DNA from: JBBDWJ01 sp040902925
GTDB lineage: Bacteria > Acidobacteriota > Terriglobia > Bryobacterales > UBA6623
Reading direction: 5' to 3'
NCBI GenBank assembly: GCA_040902925.1
Contig: JBBDWJ010000211.1
Coordinates: 1 to 20,839 of the forward strand
Length of the DNA stretch: 20,839 nucleotides
In this document: positions 16,210 through 20,839 of the stretch, one piece after another
How the letters are laid out: each line of letters begins with the position of its first letter
How positions within the stretch are numbered: the first letter of the stretch is position 1
The notes under the pieces: model-generated
Databases searched by the model: none
The model's input: only the letters and a program-made list of their open reading frames with translations
Told to the model about the DNA's origin: nothing
Translations under genes and position numbers: made by a program

Positions 16210-17103
16210 ATGCCGGAGCTCAGGCTAGGTCCGCACCCCATCCGGGCGTTCCTCATCACGCTGGTTGTACTCGCGTTAGGCACTGCCTGGATGTGGATCG
16301 ATCAGATACGTCCGGGTCTGGACGGCGGCGCGCATTGGTCCTGGTTTGTGATGCCGGCCATCTACGCGTCCCTGCTGACGTGGATGGCCGTGAAATGGAT
16401 CTCGTACTTCCGCACGCGCTATTGGGTGGACCGGCACGTGCAGCGCGTCGAGGAACTGCCGGCATCGTTTTCTCTGATTGCGTTTCACGGGCACCTGGAA
16501 GAGGAAGTCATTGCCTGGCTCGGCGATTTGAGCGCCGGCCTGGCTCGCCGCAAGCGCATCTTCGATGAATTCTGGGAGCTTGTCGGCACGCTGGCGTCGG
16601 CGCAGCGTTTTAACGAGCCGGGAACGCTGTGGATGGCCGTCTATACGACGAAGTCGCACACCGTGCTGGTCGACTGGCCGATTCCGCGGACGGGCCTGGA
16701 TGCGGAGGCGGTCGAGTATTACGCCGAGCACCCCGAACCGATGTTCGCGGGCGCGCTGCGATTCGCTGACACGCCGTTGACGGCATTCTGCGCCGAGCAT
16801 GGCACCGTTTCCACAGTCATCGGTTGGGACCGTATCTACCAATCGGTCGTGTTGCGGGAATTTCGCGGCAGTGGACTCACCGAACAAACCGTGGTTGTGG
16901 CGGGCAATCCGATGACGCCCGACGAGCACTCTTCGGAAGAGCAAAAGGAAGCCGGCCAGGATTCCATGCTGCTGGGTGAACCCACCGTTGACGGGATCAG
17001 GCACGCACTGCGAAGGCGCGGAATCGATCCTCAAGAGCTGTTCGGCAAGATCAATGCGACACCGCTGCTGGTGCGTCTTGAAGCGAGCGCGGCAAGCGCG
17101 TGA
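16210..17103 (+). CDS. Membrane protein of unknown function, two N-terminal helices
   Basis: The protein is 297 residues and I do not recognise the family. Residues 12-31 (I-R-A-F-L-I-T-L-V-V-L-A-L-G-T-A-W-M-W) and 43-62 (W-S-W-F-V-M-P-A-I-Y-A-S-L-L-T-W-M-A-V) are two likely membrane helices joined by a short loop. They are followed by a mixed alpha/beta cytoplasmic part of about 230 residues, with no catalytic motif I can name. A polar, acidic stretch (D-E-H-S-S-E-E-Q-K-E-A-G-Q) lies around 238-250. The C-terminal 45 residues could be a small helical domain (V-D-G-I-R-H-A-L-R-R-R-G-I-D-P). The start has only a weak ribosome-binding site; the frame and residue use look like a genuine gene. 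It converges on the TPR-like gene. Confidence 0.7.
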   Translation: MPELRLGPHPIRAFLITLVVLALGTAWMWIDQIRPGLDGGAHWSWFVMPAIYASLLTWMAVKWISYFRTRYWVDRHVQRVEELPASFSLIAFHGHLEEEVIAWLGDLSAGLARRKRIFDEFWELVGTLASAQRFNEPGTLWMAVYTTKSHTVLVDWPIPRTGLDAEAVEYYAEHPEPMFAGALRFADTPLTAFCAEHGTVSTVIGWDRIYQSVVLREFRGSGLTEQTVVVAGNPMTPDEHSSEEQKEAGQDSMLLGEPTVDGIRHALRRRGIDPQELFGKINATPLLVRLEASAASA

Positions 17104-17110
17104 GAATATG

Positions 17111-17124
17111 CTGCCGTGCGGCAG
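17111..17124. terminator. Small hairpin between convergent genes
   Basis: CTGCCG-TG-CGGCAG gives a 6-base-pair stem with almost no loop, eight bases after the stop of the unknown membrane protein. Without a T-run a terminator role is uncertain. Confidence 0.25.
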
Positions 17125-17157
17125 GCACGCAGGCAGTTCGTTGGCTAGGCCGCGCTT

Positions 17158-17195
17158 TACGGACGCTCCCGCAGACTCTACGGACGCTCGCGCAG
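17158..17195. repeat. Duplicated tail of the TPR-like gene
   Basis: TACGGACGCTCCCGCAG (17158-17174) and TACGGACGCTCGCGCAG (17179-17195) differ at one base and have a 21-base period. On the minus strand the second copy is the gene's last codons (L-R-E-R-P-stop). The first copy repeats them in frame after the stop, giving L-R-E-R-P-stop again. Confidence 0.85.
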
Positions 17196-17954
17196 CAGCC
17201 GGAGATGAACGCGGGCCACCATGTGCATGTATCCGCCGCTCGAGTACCGGTCGGCCGCCGCCGCGGCGATGTGTTCGCGGGCGCCTTGCTCGTTGCCGAG
17301 CGCTTCGTGGTACAAGCCGACGTAGAGGTGGGCATAGAACTGCGCGGTTGGTTGATTGCCGGCCGCGGCCATGACCTGCTCGGGCGTCATCTCACCGCGA
17401 AACATCTGATAGATCTCGCGCATCGGGACCCGCGAGTCTGGCCCCACGGGCAGCAGCGCCGCCCGTGCCCTCTCGGGCGATTCGGCGCGGGCCACGCAAA
17501 GAAAATGCCAGGTGGCATTCTCGACGTCGTTGGGATTGACGGTGCGGTGCGACTCAAACTGCTTGCGGCAGTCGGCGTAGCGGCCCGCGTAGTACAGAAC
17601 AATGCCGCGCTGCCAAAGATGCGGCGCCTGCGCCGGGGTGAGCGCCGCCACGCGATCGAACCCGGCCGCGGATGGCTCGATGCGTCCGTTTTCAAAATCG
17701 CTCACGGCGCGCGCGAACACCTCGCGGGCGGAATCAGTCTGCGAACGGGCGCAGACCGCAAGCACAAGCAGAAAAAACGCCGTCAGAAGCGCTCGCTGTG
17801 TTGTTGAAAAAAAGCCGCGGGCTCGGAACAGTATCGGCTTCGCAACCCAGAGTGAACAGCAGCGGGCGAAGCCGCTGCCGCGCGGGCCGGTCCGGCTCTT
17901 GCTTCCCACCGTTCCCCGGCCGTCGCTGCCGGACAGCGCGGGTCCTGGATTCAT
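17178..17954 (-). CDS. Exported tetratricopeptide-like repeat protein
   Basis: The protein is 258 residues from the ATG at 17954; the frame opens eight codons earlier at a TTG. A hydrophobic export segment (A-L-L-T-A-F-F-L-L-V-L-A-V-C-A-R-S-Q) lies about 55 residues in, so the start is doubtful. The real start may be closer to it, or a sequence error in the run of seven T (minus strand) before it may hide it. The mature part is helical with TPR-like pairs: A-R-E-V-F-A-R-A-V-S-D-F-E-N-G-R, L-W-Q-R-G-I-V-L-Y-Y-A-G-R-Y-A-D-C-R-K-Q-F-E, and A-H-L-Y-V-G-L-Y-H-E-A-L-G-N-E-Q-G-A. TPRs mediate protein contacts, here probably at the periplasmic face. The partner is unknown. The tail is duplicated after the stop. 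Confidence 0.7.
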   Translation of the reverse strand: MNPGPALSGSDGRGTVGSKSRTGPRGSGFARCCSLWVAKPILFRARGFFSTTQRALLTAFFLLVLAVCARSQTDSAREVFARAVSDFENGRIEPSAAGFDRVAALTPAQAPHLWQRGIVLYYAGRYADCRKQFESHRTVNPNDVENATWHFLCVARAESPERARAALLPVGPDSRVPMREIYQMFRGEMTPEQVMAAAGNQPTAQFYAHLYVGLYHEALGNEQGAREHIAAAAADRYSSGGYMHMVARVHLRLLRERP

Positions 17955-18070
17955 GGCGATCCGTTGGCTCAGCTTCAAGTAGGGGCCGCTGGAACTCTAT
18001 CGCCAGCTATCCACAGCGTAGCGCACCGGGAACCGTAGAAGTGTGCCGGGGTGAATCGGTAGCCCTTGTG

Positions 18071-18832
18071 TCAGGCTTCGGAGCCCCGACCGACGAACAC
18101 GGCCGGCCCATCACTGGCGCCCAACCCGGCTGTGTCCTCTCGCGGCGGCACAACGCCAGGAACTCGCCCCTCGACGACGAAGTGCCTGCCGTGGCTGATC
18201 TCGATGCCGCCGAAGCCGTTCTCCTCCAAGACGCGCCGAACCCCTCGCATCGTCTGGAACGACTCGCATTTACCGAGCAGCGAAAACTGCCGCTGGAAGC
18301 AGTGAAAGAGCAAGCTATTCGCCGCGACATAGGCAAAGGAAACGTAGGTCCTCGGTCTCCGCAAGTTGAGGTTACGGACGACCATGGAAAATGAGTGCAA
18401 GGTGATCCAAAGCCCACCGCCCGGTTTGAGCACGCGACGGATTTCCTTCAAGCTGCGCTGGAAATTCGTGTATGGCAAGGCGACCCGCGAGATCACTAGG
18501 TCAAACTGCGCGTCGCTGTAAGGCAGGTCCTCAGCCCGCCCGCGGCTGAAACGCACCCGCTTGGTTAGCCGGCCGCCCAGCGCCAGCGCGCCGACGTCGA
18601 TATCGAGCCCATACGACACCCGGTCCGGATAGGCGGCGATCAGCGTTTGGCCCGCGCCGCAGCCGATATCGAGCACCGTCGCCGACGCGGGCCGGGGCGG
18701 TGGGGTAATACGGCGAGAGTCGCTCGGATCGAGCGCCAGCGCTAACTCCCCGAGATGATATTCTTCGTTTGTGGTCGGCATTTCGTTGAAAGGGCGCACC
18801 TCCAGGAACGCACATTTAGGTTTTGCAGCCAC
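18071..18832 (-). CDS. Class I SAM-dependent methyltransferase
   Basis: The protein is 253 residues from a GTG at 18832; an ATG at 18781 would give 236 residues and neither has an ideal ribosome-binding site. The Methyltransf_11 motifs are complete. Motif I is V-L-D-I-G-C-G-A-G-Q at 53-62 (SAM binding). The acidic end of the next strand is G-L-D-I-D at 75-79. R-A-E-D-L-P-Y is at 99-105, and D-L-V-I-S-R-V-A-L-P-Y (motif IV region) follows at 111. V-L-K-P-G-G-G is near 134-140. It should be cytoplasmic and transfer a methyl group from SAM; the acceptor (small molecule, quinone precursor or lipid) cannot be told. No neighbour points to a pathway. The last 30 residues are glycine- and proline-rich and fall outside the domain. 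Confidence 0.88.
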   Translation of the reverse strand: MAAKPKCAFLEVRPFNEMPTTNEEYHLGELALALDPSDSRRITPPPRPASATVLDIGCGAGQTLIAAYPDRVSYGLDIDVGALALGGRLTKRVRFSRGRAEDLPYSDAQFDLVISRVALPYTNFQRSLKEIRRVLKPGGGLWITLHSFSMVVRNLNLRRPRTYVSFAYVAANSLLFHCFQRQFSLLGKCESFQTMRGVRRVLEENGFGGIEISHGRHFVVEGRVPGVVPPREDTAGLGASDGPAVFVGRGSEA

Positions 18833-19400
18833 AACCGGAGGAACCGGCGCGGCCTAAGAAGGTGACTCGGGGCGACAAGTCGAAGCTTTGCCACCCTGTG
18901 GAGGGAGAACGAAGCTCTGCGACGTGGTTAGATGTGAATCCCCGCAGTAGCTGTTACCCAGGAACTCTTCCCGAAACACAACCCGCCGCCTCGACGGGGA
19001 TAGCAACCCTCTAATCCGGAGGCTACCATTGGTTTTTCGAAACAGGCAATAGAACTACCTTCCCATGTCGTCCGCGGAGGGGATGGAACGAAAGTCCTTT
19101 CCCGCCGGACGTGTTTCGCCAGTTCAAACAGACCCCTTGGCAGTTCTAAACAGGGGTCTGGCGCCGCTTGAACCCTTTCGCTCTGACTCTTAACTCAGCG
19201 CCCGATACCTTTGACGGCCTGCCTGGACTCCAGGACAACAACAGCCCGTGGACCTGATGCCACTTCAAGGGCTTCGGCCAGTAAGGAACTCAAGGCCGTT
19301 TGTTGCAGGCGCGCACTTTCACGACGCGCGGAATCCGGCGCGGATGCAGGCTGCCGCCGAGCCGGTCTCCCGTGAACCCTTGTCGCTTGGGACCGCCGTG
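18833..19400. other. Intergenic region downstream of the GntR gene
   Basis: No convincing gene; open frames are short and lack domains. The region contains a REP-like repeat at 19120-19160, listed separately. It would carry the end of the GntR transcript and the promoter of the methyltransferase gene; neither a classic terminator nor a promoter was recognised. Confidence 0.45.
19120..19160. repeat. REP-like palindrome with overlapping direct repeat
   Basis: CAGACCCCT (19129-19137) pairs perfectly with AGGGGTCTG (19152-19160) across 14 bases. In addition CAGTTCAAACAG (19120-19131) is repeated as CAGTTCTAAACAG (19141-19153). The combination of a palindrome ending in GGGGTCTG with a flanking direct repeat recalls extragenic palindromes mobilised by REP-associated transposases; no such gene is in the window. 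Confidence 0.6.
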
Positions 19401-20192
19401 TCAACTCGCCCGTTTGCTTTTGCGGAAATTGGAGGCAGCCGAGGTGCGCCGTTTCGAAGCCTTCTCGCGCGGGATTCCATCGCCCGCCTGCCAGCCGTTT
19501 TGATGGTTGATGCCGCGCAGGATGTTCTCAAGGCCGTAGCGGACATGGCGCCGCATCGCCCGGTCAGCTACCTCCGGATCGCCTTCGCTGAGCGCCTCGA
19601 TCAGCTCGCGATGGAAGCGCGGCGGCAGCGGCGGCCGCTCGGCTGCCACGTCATAGAGCCAGTTGAAAACCATGACGTGGTTCCGCTCGAGCGCCTGGCA
19701 GAGCAGGCGGCAACCGGAGCATTCGGCGATCCGGCGATGGAGCTGCGCGTGATAGTTGTGGATGGCGTACAGGGACTCGGGGTCGGTCTGGCTATTGAAG
19801 TAGCGGTTGAACAGCTCATCCATTTCCTTGGCTGTCTTCTTCAGTTCCTGCCGTTCTTCGAGGCTGGCGTTTTGGGAGAACAGCCGCGCTGCCTGGGTTT
19901 CAAGAGCTTCGCGGATCTCGTAACGCTGCCGGATGTCGTCGGCGTTCGGTTCGCAGACCCGCGTTCCGATCCGCGGACGGCTTTCGACCAAACCTTCGCC
20001 CTCGAGCCGTTGCAGAGCCTCGGCCACCGGCAGCAAACTCATGCCCAGCCCGGCAGCGAGCTTGCGCCGCGAAATCGGGGCGCCGAGTTTCAATTCACCC
20101 TTCAGAATCCGGTCGCGGATCGCTGAATACGCATATTGCGCGAGGCTGGTCGATTCTTGAGAAGAGAAAGAAGCGGCTCGTCCAGACGGCAT
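19401..20192 (-). CDS. GntR-family transcriptional regulator, FadR subfamily (FCD domain)
   Basis: The protein is 263 residues from the ATG at 20192, which has GGAG six bases before it; an ATG at 20204 and a TTG at 20252 are alternatives. Residues 17-80 are the winged helix: A-Y-S-A-I-R-D-R-I-L-K-G-E-L, R-K-L-A-A-G-L-G-M-S-L-L-P-V-A-E-A-L, then L-E-G-E-G-L-V-E...G-T-R-V. The common V-R-E-A-L arginine is alanine here. Residues 86-223 are the FCD ligand domain with Y-E-I-R-E-A-L-E, H-A-Q-L-H (148-152), R-F-H-R (H194) and M-R-R-H (H216). These histidines fit a metal-dependent carboxylate sensor, although the usual Asp four before H152 is His. Such proteins repress uptake or breakdown of sugar acids and similar ligands. 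The DNA upstream holds operator-like repeats and a divergent promoter, so it probably controls both itself and something to the right. Confidence 0.88.
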   Translation of the reverse strand: MPSGRAASFSSQESTSLAQYAYSAIRDRILKGELKLGAPISRRKLAAGLGMSLLPVAEALQRLEGEGLVESRPRIGTRVCEPNADDIRQRYEIREALETQAARLFSQNASLEERQELKKTAKEMDELFNRYFNSQTDPESLYAIHNYHAQLHRRIAECSGCRLLCQALERNHVMVFNWLYDVAAERPPLPPRFHRELIEALSEGDPEVADRAMRRHVRYGLENILRGINHQNGWQAGDGIPREKASKRRTSAASNFRKSKRAS

Positions 20193-20234
20193 CACTGACT
20201 CCATGATTTGCTGCGGGGGGCCAAAATCGTCGGC

Positions 20235-20264
20235 TTGACCCGGAACGGTCAAAAAGTGTTGACA
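20235..20264. promoter_or_regulatory. Alternating TTGAC half-site array
   Basis: TTGACC (20235-20240) and GGTCAA (20247-20252) form a perfect inverted repeat with a 6-base spacer. TTGACA (20259-20264) follows with the same 6-base spacing, giving half-sites every 12 bases. It lies 43 bases upstream of the GntR start and covers the -35 box of the rightward promoter, so it is a good candidate operator. Confidence 0.5.
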
Positions 20265-20287
20265 CTGCCGTCCCTCTCCCCTATGAT
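20259..20287 (+). promoter_or_regulatory. Near-consensus sigma-70 promoter pointing right
   Basis: TTGACA (20259-20264, 6 of 6) is followed after exactly 17 bases by TATGAT (20282-20287, 5 of 6). Transcription would begin near 20294. No convincing coding gene follows within the window. Confidence 0.7.
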
Positions 20288-20317
20288 AGCGCTATCGCTG
20301 ATGCCCTGATATATCAG
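20285..20317. promoter_or_regulatory. Pair of 12-base palindromes over the transcription start
   Basis: GATAGCGCTATC (20285-20296) and CTGATATATCAG (20306-20317) are each perfectly palindromic. Their centres are 21 bases apart, two helical turns. The first overlaps the -10 box, the second sits about 18 bases downstream of the expected start. This is a typical repressor arrangement; the GntR neighbour is the obvious candidate, by inference. Confidence 0.5.
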
Positions 20318-20839
20318 CATGGTACCGGCAGGTTAGGCGGGTCGACTCGGTGAGGGTCTGACAGATCCGCTTCTGGCTTGTCTGGGGTTCGAAATCGCTG
20401 CCGCGTTTCATGGGACCGCGTCGGTGTATTCGAATCCGCCGACGTGATGGGTGGCAGGCCCAGCAGCGTACGCCCGCCCGGTAGCCGAGCGCCGCAACGC
20501 TACTGGCTTAGAAAGTGGGTTCGCCGGATACGGGGAAAGTTTTTCCGGCTGAGTCGCTCCTGCATGAACAGGCCCGTAAACCTAGGTTAGGGGTAACCTG
20601 CACCGAACGTAGTAGGCCGCAAAAGGCCGCCGGGCGACGTCCTCGACTTCTTCGGAGGATGCGGGGGCCGCTGCTGAGTCCGCCTGCGGTTCGGTTTGAA
20701 ACTGACGTTCTGATCTGTCGCGCTGATCCATGGCGCCCGCGCGCGGAAGGTGCCGAGCATCTTAGGCGGCCTGCGTCGAGGCGTCCTAGCAGCCCGTGGT
20801 AGAAGTCAGACAAAGTACTTTGCGGATAGAACATTTAGG
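20318..20839. other. Apparently non-coding stretch downstream of the strong promoter
   Basis: Open frames of 70-108 codons exist on both strands, but none has a clear ribosome-binding site or recognisable domain. Two hairpins are visible: GCCGGA/TCCGGC (20523-20549) and AGGTTA-GGGG-TAACCT (20584-20599). The stretch may be a long leader of a gene beyond the window, a non-coding RNA, or decayed sequence. Confidence 0.4.

Noticed and set aside
20385..20400. GGTTCGAAATC resembling a tRNA T-loop.
   Set aside because: The flanking bases do not form a T-stem, and no acceptor stem or anticodon arm could be built around it.
20508..20834. A 108-codon minus-strand frame near the right end.
   Set aside because: Rich in R, S and G with no domain; the three frames here are similarly open, as expected for high-GC non-coding DNA.

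Overview
The window is high-GC DNA (roughly 60% by eye) with the gene content of a Gram-negative, soil-type member of the Acidobacteriota, most like the Bryobacterales/Solibacter group. This placement is an inference from gene families. They include a very large TonB-dependent, Oar-like outer-membrane protein with an N-terminal carboxypeptidase-regulatory domain, a 'WPQWRGP' PQQ-type beta-propeller next to a DUF1080 glycosidase, a CHRD protein, and an nSTAND1 protein paired with TIR modules. No rRNA, tRNA, CRISPR array, transposase or phage gene was found.

Layout from left to right. 1-1394 (+): 5'-truncated secreted beta-helix protein. 1459-2943 (-): cytoplasmic ankyrin-repeat protein. 3158-7052 (-): the most unusual block, four same-strand genes. 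In transcription order these are a TIR protein with three Rossmann-type modules, an nSTAND1 NTPase with a transmembrane helix and C-terminal coiled coil, a ribbon-helix-helix antitoxin and a PIN-domain (VapC-like) toxin. 7443-7462: strong intrinsic terminator. 7496-10657 (-): TonB-dependent receptor. 10658-11545: non-coding stretch with short repeats. 11546-12421 (+): exported predicted beta-barrel protein. 12708-14799 (+): probable operon of the propeller protein and the DUF1080 hydrolase. 14926-15609 (-): CHRD-domain protein. 16210-17103 (+): unknown two-helix membrane protein. 17178-17954 (-): exported TPR-like protein. 18071-18832 (-): class I methyltransferase. 19401-20192 (-): GntR/FCD regulator with an elaborate upstream control region. 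That region carries a near-consensus promoter pointing right into more than 500 bases with no convincing gene.

How the genes fit together. The receptor, propeller, DUF1080, beta-helix and barrel proteins suit capture and breakdown of polysaccharides or plant-derived sugars at the cell envelope. The TIR/nSTAND pair looks like a split version of the TIR-STAND signalling or defence proteins usually found as one chain. Here the expected sensor repeats are replaced by a membrane anchor and coiled coil, and a toxin-antitoxin pair follows directly. This pair is the best candidate for a little-described system. The second most interesting region is the control DNA between 20205 and 20320.
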